The notes under the pieces were generated by a model. That model worked only from the letters and a program-made list of their open reading frames with translations, was not told where the DNA came from and made no database searches. Of a stretch of DNA of 17,376 nucleotides, positions 1 through 8,806 are shown in pieces. A program made the translations under genes and the position numbers. This DNA is from Lysobacterales bacterium (GTDB lineage: Bacteria > Pseudomonadota > Gammaproteobacteria > Xanthomonadales > Marinicellaceae): NCBI GenBank assembly GCA_015494035.1, contig WGBZ01000199.1, forward strand, positions 1 through 17,376, given 5' to 3'. Positions within the stretch are counted from its first letter, which is position 1. Each line of letters starts with the position of its first letter.

Positions 1-20
1 CAGCAATTACAGCCAGCGAC

Positions 21-959
21 CTAATCCATCTTGGCGATAATGGCATCGGCAAATTCGCTGGTGCCCACTTGGGTGGCGCCCTCCGTCAAACGGGCGAAAT
101 CGTAAGTAACGGTCTTGTCGGCAATCCGGTCCTTGATAATGACTTTCCCGTCCGGTTTCTTGCCATCGTATTTGTCCCACAATTCCTGTTCTGTAATGGT
201 TTGATCGGCAAATTCTTCGGCCGCCACTTCATAACCCCATTTCCGGAACGCCCCTTCGGTGAACTTCATGATGTTGCCTTTATGCACCAGGGTCACGCTG
301 TCGCGGTTATTGTCGATGGCATACTGGATGGCCTTGCGAACCAGGCGCTTGGTGCCAAATTCACTGATGGGTTTGACGCCCAAACCGGCGCCATCAAAAA
401 ATTTCGCCCCCAGTTCCTCACGCAGAAATTTGGCCAGTTTTTCATTTTCCGGAGTGCCGGCTTCGTATTCGATCCCGGCGTACACGTCTTCTGTGTTTTC
501 ACGGAAAATGACGATGTCCACGTCTTCAGGGTGTTTCAACGGCGAAGGCACGCCATCGTAGTAGCGCACCGGCCGAACGCACGCGTAAAGGTCCAGCTCC
601 TGCCGCAAGGACACGTTCAGCGAGCGAAAACCGCCACCCACGGGCGTGGTCAATGGGCCCTTGATGGAGACTTTAAGGTCCTTGATGGCTTCCAGTGTTT
701 CAGCGGGAAAGTAGTCGCCATCATAGATTTTGCTGGCCTTTTCTCCGAGGAACAGTTCAGCCCAGTGAATTTTGCGCTGGTCACCATAGGCTTTTTCTAC
801 CGCTGTGTTCCAAACACGCAAGCTGGCATTGGTAATGTCCGGGCCAATGCCATCGCCCTCGATAAAACCCAGAATCGGGTTATCAGGAACCACCAGTTGA
901 TTGTTTTCGATGCGAATTTTTTCACCCGCTTCCGGGTAATGGATATGCTTGAAATTCAT
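21..959 (-). CDS. icd: NADP-dependent isocitrate dehydrogenase with a large internal in-frame deletion
   Basis: The family oxidatively decarboxylates isocitrate to 2-oxoglutarate in the TCA cycle. The protein follows E. coli Icd closely: [11 protein letters not shown], the substrate loop [38 protein letters not shown] and [11 protein letters not shown]. At about residue 279 the text jumps from KDRIAD straight to [10 protein letters not shown]. By comparison with E. coli Icd as I remember it, the 103 residues corresponding to 284-386 are missing. That block holds the metal-binding aspartates D307 and D311 and the NADP loop around H339-Y345. The protein is 312 aa against about 416 for the family. 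No stop or frameshift is present, so a stable but probably inactive product could be made. I chose the ATG at 957-959 because AAAGGAGG lies four bases upstream; the ATG at 978-980 lies upstream of that site. The gene is divergent from the FHA-like gene. Family identity is certain; activity is doubtful. Confidence 0.9.
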   Translation of the reverse strand: MNFKHIHYPEAGEKIRIENNQLVVPDNPILGFIEGDGIGPDITNASLRVWNTAVEKAYGDQRKIHWAELFLGEKASKIYDGDYFPAETLEAIKDLKVSIKGPLTTPVGGGFRSLNVSLRQELDLYACVRPVRYYDGVPSPLKHPEDVDIVIFRENTEDVYAGIEYEAGTPENEKLAKFLREELGAKFFDGAGLGVKPISEFGTKRLVRKAIQYAIDNNRDSVTLVHKGNIMKFTEGAFRKWGYEVAAEEFADQTITEQELWDKYDGKKPDGKVIIKDRIADKTVTYDFARLTEGATQVGTSEFADAIIAKMD

Positions 960-1174
960 AAGGCCTCCTTTGGCGCACATGGGTTTGGCGAATCAAGCCG
1001 CCCTGCCCTGCAGATGACATGATCGGGCAATGTCGACTCGTTACTGCGTTGTTTTCATTTTATCCCAAAGCCGCGCCTTTGACCGTTTTTGTGGCACAGG
1101 CCTGTCACTTTTATCAGTTAGTCAGCAGGTGTTTCATGATCAGAATCAAGTTTCGACAGTCTTTGAACAAGGTG

Positions 1175-1203
1175 TGCACAAAACCCGTTATCTCCGATAC
1201 AAT
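1175..1203 (+). promoter_or_regulatory. Candidate sigma-70 promoter of the FHA-like gene, possibly giving a leaderless mRNA
   Basis: TGCACA (1175-1180, 4 of 6 to consensus) and TACAAT (1198-1203, 5 of 6) are 17 bp apart. The -10 box ends six bases before the ATG at 1210, so transcription would start at or next to the start codon. No Shine-Dalgarno sequence is visible before that ATG. Assignment is by consensus only. Confidence 0.4.
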
Positions 1204-1209
1204 GCTGAC

Positions 1210-2019
1210 ATGATGTTGCACAATCTCATCAGCGGAGAAACCACGCCGCTGCCCGCTCAAGGGCTGTTCGACTATTCTGGCCAGTCAGCTGCCGAACCGG
1301 CGCATATCAGTTTAGAGCGCCGACCATTTGGCCATGTGTTGCGGGTGCTCTCTGGCCGCATCACCGTCAATAACCACCCCATCCGTGAGTCCGCCCTGCT
1401 CTACCCTGGCGATGAACTGGTGGTGGGGGAAACCCGGCTTGTGTTCATTAGCGACGAGAATCTGCCGCCGCAATGTCACGATGCACATCGTCTGGCTGAT
1501 TCCTCCAACAGCCATCAGGCATACACTGACCCATCCGATTCCTCTGGGGAAGATGCGCTGGGCAATAATACCACGGGCATTCGTTGGTTAAGTGGCCCTG
1601 ATAGTGGACATTTTCAGCCCATAGAGCAGGAAACCCTTCCCTGTGACGCCATTCGTCTTCATCCTTATGCAGGAAGTCTGGTCTTGGTGCCACAGCCCAT
1701 GAATACGGATAAAAAACAGCCATTGACTCTGGTTAATGGCTACGCGGTGTTCAAGGACAATGCCTCCCCGGTGCTTCTTCGCCATGGCGACGTGGTGCAG
1801 GCGGGCGATTGCCGCTTTCGGGCAGAAATCCCCGGCTCTGCCGGTGAGTCCAGTTTCAGCCCGTCGCACCCGCACAACATTCAGCTGTCCGAAGAATACC
1901 GGGATGATGCCGTGCCATCGCCAGCTTCTGCCTCCGGTACAAGCCTGTGGTTGTGGGTGCTTGGCGGTGGATTGCTTGCCCTGATGGCCCTTACCTGGTG
2001 GCTCAAAACCCATACCTGA
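1210..2019 (+). CDS. Unrecognised protein with two FHA-like halves and a C-terminal membrane anchor
   Basis: This 269 aa protein is not one I can name. Residues about 51-80 (ITVNNHPI, then LYPGDELVVGETRLVF) have the look of the C-terminal half of an FHA domain, with its turn VNG/VNN, GD and final beta strands. Residues about 123-207 repeat the pattern (GPDSGHF, VNGYAVFKDN, LRHGDVVQAGDCRF). Neither half shows a clear GR...S..H phosphothreonine-binding core, so phosphopeptide binding is not supported. A hydrophilic linker (208-243) leads to one membrane helix (245-265, WLWVLGGGLLALMALTWW) and the tail KTHT, suggesting a tail-anchored protein with its bulk in the cytoplasm. The frame is open back to an ATG at 1030, but the extra 60 residues have no domain character, and the promoter-like boxes lie just before 1210. 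The gene faces the M16 protease gene. Confidence 0.65.
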   Translation: MMLHNLISGETTPLPAQGLFDYSGQSAAEPAHISLERRPFGHVLRVLSGRITVNNHPIRESALLYPGDELVVGETRLVFISDENLPPQCHDAHRLADSSNSHQAYTDPSDSSGEDALGNNTTGIRWLSGPDSGHFQPIEQETLPCDAIRLHPYAGSLVLVPQPMNTDKKQPLTLVNGYAVFKDNASPVLLRHGDVVQAGDCRFRAEIPGSAGESSFSPSHPHNIQLSEEYRDDAVPSPASASGTSLWLWVLGGGLLALMALTWWLKTHT

Positions 2020-2095
2020 GCGAATCATTCGCCCTGGTCGGACCTCATCGGTCAAATCACCGTACAAGCCAATACAAACCCAATAAAGGCGCAAT

Positions 2096-2124
2096 AAAAA
2101 AGGCGCCAACAAGACGCCTTTTTT
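2096..2124. terminator. Bidirectional rho-independent terminator
   Basis: AAAAAAGGCG (2096-2105) and CGCCTTTTTT (2115-2124) form a perfect 10 bp stem with a 9 nt loop, and both strands end in a U run. It lies between the convergent FHA-like gene (stop at 2019) and the M16 protease gene (stop at 2191), so it can serve both. Confidence 0.85.
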
Positions 2125-2190
2125 GGTATTAGCCCGTCAGCCCGGTATGTCGGGTTGACAGGTTAACGGGTCGCTCAACGGGCTGAGCTG

Positions 2191-4956
2191 TCAGGGCTTA
2201 ATGGGATTGCCATCCTTGTCCAGTTTGATGACTTTACCGTAGCCAAGTTTTTTGATTTTGTCTTCCACTTTGCCCATGTCACCCACCACGACCCAGGTTA
2301 GCTGGCCAGGCTTGACGTGGTTTTTGGCGGCGGCATTGACCTCACTCAGCTTGACCGCACGGACTTCCTGCGGGTACTTGTCCCAGTAGTCGTCCGGCAG
2401 TTTGTTCTTAACCAGCTTGGCAATGTCACGGCCTACGGCACGGGCGGTTTCCCAACGGCCAGGCAGTGTCAGCACTTTCTTGTCCTTGGCACGGCTGAAC
2501 TCGGCTTCAGTCACAGGCTTGTCACCAATAATGCCAGTCAGCTCTTTCTGGATTTCTGCCATGGCTTCGGCGGTCTTGTCTGTCTGAACCGGCGCCCACA
2601 CCAGGTATGGACGTTGTGCCTGGGTATCAAAAATCATGCTGCGAGCCCCGTAGGCCCAGTGCTTGTCTTCACGCAGGTTCATGTTGATGCGCGAATTGAA
2701 GCTGCCTCCAAGCACCTCATTCATCAGTTCCAACGCCACTTCGTTGTCCTTGCCATAAGGTGGCAGGAGTTCGGCGGCCAGAATCATCGACTGCTGGGAG
2801 TTGGGGCGATCAATCACGTAAATCACCGGTTCGGACGGTTCACTGACCGTGTCCAGCTTTTTGCCGGGCACATCGCCGGCTTTCCAGTCCTGGAAGGCCT
2901 TTTCCAGTTTGGGCTTGAGTTCATCCATGCTGATGTCACCGGTGACAATCAGGGTGGCGTTATTGGGCTTGAACCAGGTCTGATAGTATTTTTTCAGGTC
3001 TTCGCGGGTCATGGAGCTGACTGAATCCTCATCGCCAGACCCGGAGAAAGGCAGCGAATAGGCATGGCCTTCACCATACAGCAGTTTGGGCAGCACACGG
3101 AAACCCAGGCCCTGGGGTGATGATTTCTCCTGGCGGATACTGGCAATTTGCTGGTTTTTCAAGCGCTTGAACTCCTTTTCAGGAAAGGCGGGATGCAAAA
3201 TCACGTCGCTGTAGATGTCCAGCGATTTATCCAGGTTTTCCTTCAGGGTGGTCAGCGAGACGCTGGAATTATCCAGCCCGGCACCGGTACGCAGGTCCGA
3301 ACCCAGTTGCGCCAGCTCGCCGGAAATTTCCAGCGCATCACGGTTTTTGGTGCCTTCATCCAGCATGTTCATGGTCAGGTTGGCTGCACCCGGTTTGATC
3401 AGCTGGTCAGCCGCATAACCGGAATCCACCAACAGGTTGAAATTGACCACCGGCACGGCATCTCGCTGTGCCAGGATGACGTTCATGCCGTTGGAAAGCT
3501 TAGTCTTTTGCATCTTGTCGAACTTGACCACCGGTGGTTCTCCGGCATCAGGAATTTTACTGCGATCCACTGTGGTGGCCACCGGCTTGTAATCCGGGAA
3601 TGGCAACACTTCCAGCTGGTATTCGCCATCAGTCAGGTATTCGTCAGCCACCTTGACCAGGTCCTTGCCTTTGGCTGCCTCGATGCGCTTGAAGCTTTTC
3701 AGGTAATGGTGCGGGTCGTTGGCAAACACCTGATTGCGGGCCAGTATGTCGGATTTACCACCAAAACCGCCCACGCGCTCCATGCCTTTGATGAAATCAG
3801 CGCGGTAAGCCGTTTTGATGCGTTTCAGTTCGTCCTTGGTGGGGCCTTTGTCGATAAATTTAGCCACTTCCTCATCAATGGCTTTCTCAATGTATTTCAG
3901 GTCCTTGCCAGGCAGGGCCGTTGCCACAATGCCAAACAGGCCGCCCAGCTCGGAGTTAAAGGAAAAGCTGTCCACATCCGATGCGACTTTTTCGTCATAA
4001 ACCAGGCGTTTGTACAAGCGAGATTTCTTGTCGCCAGAGAGCACGGACGCCACCAGCGCCAGGTTATCGGCTTCCGGGCTGCCCCATTCTGGCACATTCC
4101 AGATTTTATAGACCCGGGCCTGTGGCACACGGTCGTACATGACCTGTTCGTGTTTTCCGGTGCGCTTGGCCGGCCAGGCTTTTTGTTTGGCCAATGGCGG
4201 GCCGGACTTGATGTCTCCAAAGTACTTGAGCACTTTCTGGTGAACTTCTTCGGGATTCACGTCACCGGCAACAACCAGTGTGGCATTGGCCGCGCCGTAG
4301 TTGGTGTTGAACCATTCCTTGACATCGTCCAGCGTGGCTGCATTAAGGTCTTCCATGGAGCCGATAACTGAATGTGAGTACGGGTGGCCCTTGGGATAAA
4401 CGTTCTCCAGGATGGTGGAAAACACCTTGCCGTAGGGCTGGTTCTCGCCCTGGCGCTTTTCGTTCTGTACCACGCCCCGTTGTTCATCCAGTTTGGCCTG
4501 ATCGATAGCACCAATCAAGTGGCCCATGCGATCGGATTCCATCCACAAGGTCATGTCGAGGGCGTTTTTGGGCACCACTTCGAAGTAATTGGTGCGATCC
4601 TGATTGGTGGTGCCATTCATGCCGGTGGCACCCACGCGGTCAAAAGGCTTGAACCAGTCGTCATTGTAGTTTTCGCTGCCGTTGAACATCAGGTGTTCAA
4701 ACAGGTGGGCAAAGCCCGTACGGCCCTCTTTTTCATCCTTGGAACCCACGTGGTACCACACGTTGACGGCGGCAATGGGTGCCTTATGATCCTCGTGCAC
4801 CAGCAAGGTCAGGCCGTTAGGCAGAACGTACTTGGTGTAAGGGATGGTGATGTCCTGAAGGTCAGTGGTTTTTTCGGCCTTTTTGGCCAGGCCAGCGAGC
4901 GAAACGCTCAAACCGGCCACCAGACCGGCGGCCACTAACCATTTCTTGAATTTCAT
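2191..4956 (-). CDS. Secreted M16 (pitrilysin/insulinase) family zinc metalloprotease
   Basis: The 921 aa protein begins with a signal peptide (KFKKWLVAAGLVAGLSVSLAGLA), so it is likely periplasmic or membrane-associated. The N-terminal half carries the inverted zinc motif HLFEH (84-88) and the downstream glutamate in VVQNEK (about 166), the catalytic set of M16 peptidases. The C-terminal half (from about residue 480) repeats the fold (GYAADQLIKPGAANLTMNMLDEGT) without HxxEH, as expected for the inactive partner domain that closes the peptide-binding chamber. Length fits two-domain M16 proteins of about 900 aa. AGGGAG lies about ten bases before the ATG. The gene stands alone: it is followed by the terminator at 2096-2124 and separated from the copper operon by 295 bp. 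Substrates cannot be inferred. Confidence 0.93.
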   Translation of the reverse strand: MKFKKWLVAAGLVAGLSVSLAGLAKKAEKTTDLQDITIPYTKYVLPNGLTLLVHEDHKAPIAAVNVWYHVGSKDEKEGRTGFAHLFEHLMFNGSENYNDDWFKPFDRVGATGMNGTTNQDRTNYFEVVPKNALDMTLWMESDRMGHLIGAIDQAKLDEQRGVVQNEKRQGENQPYGKVFSTILENVYPKGHPYSHSVIGSMEDLNAATLDDVKEWFNTNYGAANATLVVAGDVNPEEVHQKVLKYFGDIKSGPPLAKQKAWPAKRTGKHEQVMYDRVPQARVYKIWNVPEWGSPEADNLALVASVLSGDKKSRLYKRLVYDEKVASDVDSFSFNSELGGLFGIVATALPGKDLKYIEKAIDEEVAKFIDKGPTKDELKRIKTAYRADFIKGMERVGGFGGKSDILARNQVFANDPHHYLKSFKRIEAAKGKDLVKVADEYLTDGEYQLEVLPFPDYKPVATTVDRSKIPDAGEPPVVKFDKMQKTKLSNGMNVILAQRDAVPVVNFNLLVDSGYAADQLIKPGAANLTMNMLDEGTKNRDALEISGELAQLGSDLRTGAGLDNSSVSLTTLKENLDKSLDIYSDVILHPAFPEKEFKRLKNQQIASIRQEKSSPQGLGFRVLPKLLYGEGHAYSLPFSGSGDEDSVSSMTREDLKKYYQTWFKPNNATLIVTGDISMDELKPKLEKAFQDWKAGDVPGKKLDTVSEPSEPVIYVIDRPNSQQSMILAAELLPPYGKDNEVALELMNEVLGGSFNSRINMNLREDKHWAYGARSMIFDTQAQRPYLVWAPVQTDKTAEAMAEIQKELTGIIGDKPVTEAEFSRAKDKKVLTLPGRWETARAVGRDIAKLVKNKLPDDYWDKYPQEVRAVKLSEVNAAAKNHVKPGQLTWVVVGDMGKVEDKIKKLGYGKVIKLDKDGNPIKP

Positions 4957-5045
4957 GGGTGTGTATCTCCCTGAGTTTGGAAAGGTGGGTATAACTGCCT
5001 GATTTTAGCCCGATTACGGTGGTTTCCCCATAGTCCAGAAGTCAT

Positions 5046-5065
5046 GGTTATCAAACGGTTATCAA
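5046..5065. repeat. Tandem direct repeat GGTTATCAA, 11 bp period
   Basis: GGTTATCAA occurs at 5046-5054 and 5057-5065, one helical turn apart, about 90-110 bp before the start of the M16 protease gene. On the minus strand each reads TTGATAACC. The spacing suits a protein-binding site, or TTGATA could act as a -35 box, but no convincing -10 box follows. Confidence 0.4.
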
Positions 5066-5136
5066 CCCGGCAAACAAGGCTGAAGGTGTTTGCATCCTGT
5101 CAAGATTGCCCCGGGGGGCTAAACCCATACACACAA

Positions 5137-5196
5137 AACCGGTTGCCGTGATTGTTTTCAAAGAGCTCGAAAACAGAGTTCAGACGACAACCGGTT
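5137..5196. repeat. Nested inverted repeat downstream of the DUF302 gene
   Basis: The outer arms AACCGGTTG (5137-5145) and CAACCGGTT (5188-5196) are perfectly complementary, and each contains the palindrome AACCGGTT. The inner arms TGTTTTC (5153-5159) and GAAAACA (5169-5175) form a second stem around a loop containing GAGCTC. No U run follows on either strand, so it is not a typical intrinsic terminator. It could protect the 3' end of the copper-operon mRNA or bind a protein. The remainder of 4957-5251 shows nothing else I can name. Confidence 0.55.
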
Positions 5197-5251
5197 GGCC
5201 GTTAGTGCACCCGTCAGTGAGTGAAGGAATCGTTCAGGCTGGGTGTGCCTG

Positions 5252-5647
5252 TCAGCGGCCGCCTTCCAGCGCCTGACTTACCTGTTGCAAACGCTGTTTG
5301 ACTTCAGCGGCTAGCTCTGCCACGTCATCACGATCCACCAGCGTCAGCACCGCAGAGGGGTCCATAAAAGACACCACCGTCTGGCCATTTTCGGTTTCCC
5401 GCAGCACCACATTGCACGGCAGCAGCAGACCAATATCCGGTTCGGCTTCCAGCGCCTGGTGCGCCAGCGGCGGGTTGCAGGCCCCCAGGATTTTGTATGG
5501 GAGCTTGTCCACGTCCAGTTTCTTTTTAAGGGTTGACTGGATGTCAATCTCGGTCAGCACACCAAAACCCTGCTCTTTAAGGGCTTCAATCACTTTGGGC
5601 TCACAGCTTTGCAGATTTTCCGGCAAGGTCACTGAGAATTTATACAT
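5252..5647 (-). CDS. DUF302 family protein, last gene of the copper efflux operon
   Basis: The 131 aa product matches the DUF302 family in its core: an N-terminal beta strand (YKFSVTLPENL), an alpha helix ending KEQGFGVLTEIDIQ, then YKILGACNPPLAHQAL and GLLLPCNVVLRE. The cysteines in GACNP and LPCN are typical of the family. Its biochemical role is not established; genes of this kind are often found with metal or redox genes. I chose the ATG at 5645-5647 because AAGGAG lies seven bases upstream and the family begins here; the open frame continues to 5716 but overlaps the end of cusA. It lies 41 bp downstream of the cusA stop with no terminator between, so co-transcription is likely. No signal peptide is visible, so it probably acts in the cytoplasm. 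Confidence 0.85.
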   Translation of the reverse strand: MYKFSVTLPENLQSCEPKVIEALKEQGFGVLTEIDIQSTLKKKLDVDKLPYKILGACNPPLAHQALEAEPDIGLLLPCNVVLRETENGQTVVSFMDPSAVLTLVDRDDVAELAAEVKQRLQQVSQALEGGR

Positions 5648-5688
5648 GGCTTTCTCCTTGGTTGGGTTAATCAGAATATCAATACATC

Positions 5689-8600
5689 TTATGTGGTGGT
5701 TGCGCGGCGTTTCCACAAGTAGAACACCGCGGGTAATAACAGCAAGGTCAAAATCGTCGCTGAAACCATACCACCCACCATGGGAGCAGCGATGCGACGC
5801 ATAACTTCCGAGCCGGTGCCGCTGCCCAGCATGATGGGTAACAGGCCGGCAATAATCGCGGTCACTGTCATTGCAATGGGGCGCACGCGTTTCAAGGCGC
5901 CATTAATGATGGCCTGGCGAACGTGCGCCTCATCCAGTGTCTCATCGCCTTTGAGGTTGTCTTTCTCCTGCTTCAGGGCCTGATTCAGGTAAACCAGCAT
6001 GACCACGCCGATTTCCACCGCCACCCCGGCCAGGGCAATAAAACCCACCCCCACGGCCACTGACAAGTTGTACCCCAGCAGGTAAATGGCCCACAGACCA
6101 CCCACCAGTGCCAACGGCAAGGTGCCGAGAATAATCAGCACCTCGCTGAAGCGTTTGAAATGGAGATAGAGCAACAAGGCAATGATGAGCAGGGTCACCG
6201 GTACCACCACCGCCAGTTTTTTATTCGCCCTTTGCATGTATTCAAACTGCCCGGACCAGCTGACCGAATAGCCCGGGGGCAACTCGAGTTCATCGAAAAC
6301 CTTTTGCCTGGCCTCTTCCACATAAGAACCCAGGTCACGGCCTTCAATATCAATGAAAGTCCAGCCATTCAGGCGCGCATCTTCGGTCTTGATGCCACCG
6401 GGGCCTTTTTCCACGCGAATATCAGCCACATTAGACAGGGTGATCCACTGCCCTTTGCTGGTCACCACCGGCAGGTCGCGAATGTCCTGTACCGAATCGC
6501 GAATGTTTTGTGGATAACGAACCGCGATAGGGTAGCGCTCCCGCCCTTCAATGGACTGAGAAACGTTCATGCCGCCAATGGCACTGGAAACCACGCTCTG
6601 GATCTCAGCCACGGAAGCTCCGTAGCGGGCGGCTGCATCGCGATCGATATCCACCGTGATATAGCGCCCGCCAGTGACCCGCTCGGAATAAACGGAAACC
6701 GTGCCGGGAATGCCCTTCACAATGCGCTCCACTTTCTTGCCCAGGGTTTCAATCACACTCAGGTCATCGCCGGCAATCTTGACACCCACCGGTGTCTTGA
6801 TGCCGGTTGCCAGCATGTCGATGCGATTCTTGATGGGCATCACCCAGGCATTGGTAACACCCGGAATCTTGACCACCTGATCCAGCTTACGCTTTAGATC
6901 CGCCATGGTCATGCCTTCGCGCCATTGATCCCGGGGCTTGAGCAGGATGGTGGTTTCAATCATGGTCAGTGGTGCCGGATCGGTGGCGGTATCGGCCCGT
7001 CCGACTTTGCCAAAAACACGCTCCACTTCGGGCACGGTTTTGATCAGTTTGTCCGTGATTTGCAGCAATTGCTGGGCCTTGCCGGTGGAAATGGCTGGGA
7101 AGGTAGTGGGCATGTACAACAGATCGCCTTCATCCAGTTCCGGCATGAACTCCGAACCCAGGCGGTTCCAGGGCCAGACCACTGACAGCATCACCAGCAA
7201 CGAAACCACCAACAAGGTTTTGGGCGCTTTCAGAACCAGGTTGATAAAGGGCCGGTAAGCGGCCATGAGAAACCGGTTGACCGGGTTTTTGTGTTCGGGC
7301 GTGATTTTCCCGCGCACAAAAATACCCATGAGCACCGGCACCAGGGTAATGGAGAGCAAAGCCGCCCCGGCCATGGCAAAGGTTTTTGTGTAAGCCAGCG
7401 GGCTGAACAGGCGGCCCTCCTGGGCTTCCAGTGAAAACACAGGCATAAAACTGAGGGTGATAATCAGCAAGGAAAAAAACAGCGCCGGACCAACTTCTCT
7501 GGAGGCACTGGCAATGGCTTGCCAACGGCTTTCCCCAGGCTGCCGGTTTTCCAGCCGTTTGTGTGCTGTTTCCAGCATCACAATGGCCGCGTCGACCATA
7601 GCCCCGATGGCAATAGCAATGCCGCCCAACGACATGATATTGGCGCTCATGCCCATTTTCTGCATGACAATAAAGGCCAACAGAATACCCAACGGCAGTG
7701 AGAGCACAATAACCAACGCTGACCGCAGGTGGAAGAGAAAAATAGCACACACCAGCGCCACCACAATAAATTCCTCAATTAGCTTGTCGCGCAGAGTTTC
7801 TACAGCGCGGTTGATCAGCTTTGAGCGGTCATAGGTGGTGACAATTTCCACCCCTTCAGGCAGCCCTTTTTGTAATTCAGCCAGCTTGGCCTTGACGTTT
7901 TCAATAGTGCTCAGGGCATTTTCACCATAGCGCATCAGCACCACGGCACCGGCCACCTCGCCTTCGCCATCCAGTTCGGCAATACCACGTCGTAACTGGG
8001 GCCCGGTTTCAAAATGGGCCACATCAGCCAGTGTTACCGGGGTGCCATTGGCATCGGCCTTAAGCACGATTTTTTTCAGGTCTTCAAGTCCCTGGATATA
8101 GCCGGTGGCCCGCACCATGTATTCGGCTTCGGCCATTTCCACCACCGCGCCGCCGGTTTCTGCGTTGTTTTGCCTGATGGCCATCTTGACTCGCTGCAAG
8201 GGGATACCGAATTGTTTCAGGCGCGCCGGATCAACCACCACGCGGTATTGCTTGACCATGCCGCCTATGCTGGCCACTTCGGAAACGCCGGGAACCGTTT
8301 GCAGTTCGTACTTCAGGTACCAGTCCTGTATGGAACGCAGCTGACCAAGGTCATGCTTTCCGGTGCGATCAACCAGTGCGTACTCAAACACCCAGCCAAT
8401 GCCCGTGGCATCCGGGCCAATGCTGGTTTTTGCGCCATCCGGCAAGCTCGATGCCACCTGTGACAGATATTCAAGCACCCGCGAGCGAGCCCAATAGAGG
8501 TCGGTTTTGTCCTCGAACAGGACATAAACGTAAGAGTCGCCAAAGAACGAATACCCGCGCACGGTGGTGGCCTTGGGCACCGACAACATGGCCGTGGTCA

Positions 8601-8805
8601 AGGGGTAGGTCACCTGATCTTCCATCACCTGGGGCGCTTGCCCTGGCCAGGATGTTTTGATGATCACCTGCACGTCGGACAAATCCGGCAAGGCATCCAG
8701 TGGGGTGTTTTTGACTGCCCACACGCCCCAGACGCCGGCCGCCAACGAGAGCACCAACACCAGAAAACGGTTTTCGATGGACCAATCGATGATTTTTTTC
8801 AGCAT
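5689..8805 (-). CDS. cusA: Cu(I)/Ag(I) efflux RND transporter, inner-membrane pump subunit
   Basis: The 1038 aa protein is an HME-RND pump of the CusA type ([10 protein letters not shown] start, [30 protein letters not shown]). CusA uses the proton gradient to push Cu(I)/Ag(I) towards CusB and CusC. The methionine triad appears intact: M565 (DLLYMP), M615 (APLTMIE) and M664 (NRIDMLATG), with the same 50 and 49 residue spacing as M573, M623 and M672 of E. coli CusA. This supports Cu/Ag rather than Zn/Co. Of the proton-relay residues, D405 (GAMVDAAIV) and E931 (GVAVEIGVV) are present, but the lysine known as K984 in E. coli is isoleucine here (RVRPIAMT, I977). The start codon lies one base beyond the cusB stop, with GGAG nine bases upstream, indicating translational coupling. 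Confidence 0.95.
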   Translation of the reverse strand: MLKKIIDWSIENRFLVLVLSLAAGVWGVWAVKNTPLDALPDLSDVQVIIKTSWPGQAPQVMEDQVTYPLTTAMLSVPKATTVRGYSFFGDSYVYVLFEDKTDLYWARSRVLEYLSQVASSLPDGAKTSIGPDATGIGWVFEYALVDRTGKHDLGQLRSIQDWYLKYELQTVPGVSEVASIGGMVKQYRVVVDPARLKQFGIPLQRVKMAIRQNNAETGGAVVEMAEAEYMVRATGYIQGLEDLKKIVLKADANGTPVTLADVAHFETGPQLRRGIAELDGEGEVAGAVVLMRYGENALSTIENVKAKLAELQKGLPEGVEIVTTYDRSKLINRAVETLRDKLIEEFIVVALVCAIFLFHLRSALVIVLSLPLGILLAFIVMQKMGMSANIMSLGGIAIAIGAMVDAAIVMLETAHKRLENRQPGESRWQAIASASREVGPALFFSLLIITLSFMPVFSLEAQEGRLFSPLAYTKTFAMAGAALLSITLVPVLMGIFVRGKITPEHKNPVNRFLMAAYRPFINLVLKAPKTLLVVSLLVMLSVVWPWNRLGSEFMPELDEGDLLYMPTTFPAISTGKAQQLLQITDKLIKTVPEVERVFGKVGRADTATDPAPLTMIETTILLKPRDQWREGMTMADLKRKLDQVVKIPGVTNAWVMPIKNRIDMLATGIKTPVGVKIAGDDLSVIETLGKKVERIVKGIPGTVSVYSERVTGGRYITVDIDRDAAARYGASVAEIQSVVSSAIGGMNVSQSIEGRERYPIAVRYPQNIRDSVQDIRDLPVVTSKGQWITLSNVADIRVEKGPGGIKTEDARLNGWTFIDIEGRDLGSYVEEARQKVFDELELPPGYSVSWSGQFEYMQRANKKLAVVVPVTLLIIALLLYLHFKRFSEVLIILGTLPLALVGGLWAIYLLGYNLSVAVGVGFIALAGVAVEIGVVMLVYLNQALKQEKDNLKGDETLDEAHVRQAIINGALKRVRPIAMTVTAIIAGLLPIMLGSGTGSEVMRRIAAPMVGGMVSATILTLLLLPAVFYLWKRRATTT

Positions 8806-8806
8806 A

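Noticed and set aside
69..1022. Long plus-strand open frame opposite icd
   Set aside because: It lies antisense to a clearly recognised gene, has no recognisable domain and no ribosome site. It reflects codon bias of the real gene.
1030..1209. Upstream start for the FHA-like gene
   Set aside because: The extra 60 residues show no domain-like pattern, and the promoter boxes fall within this stretch. The possibility is not fully excluded.
3148..4371. 407-codon plus-strand open frame opposite the M16 protease gene
   Set aside because: Antisense shadow of a well-conserved gene; the translation has no family resemblance. The same applies to 2317-3024 and 4384-4938.
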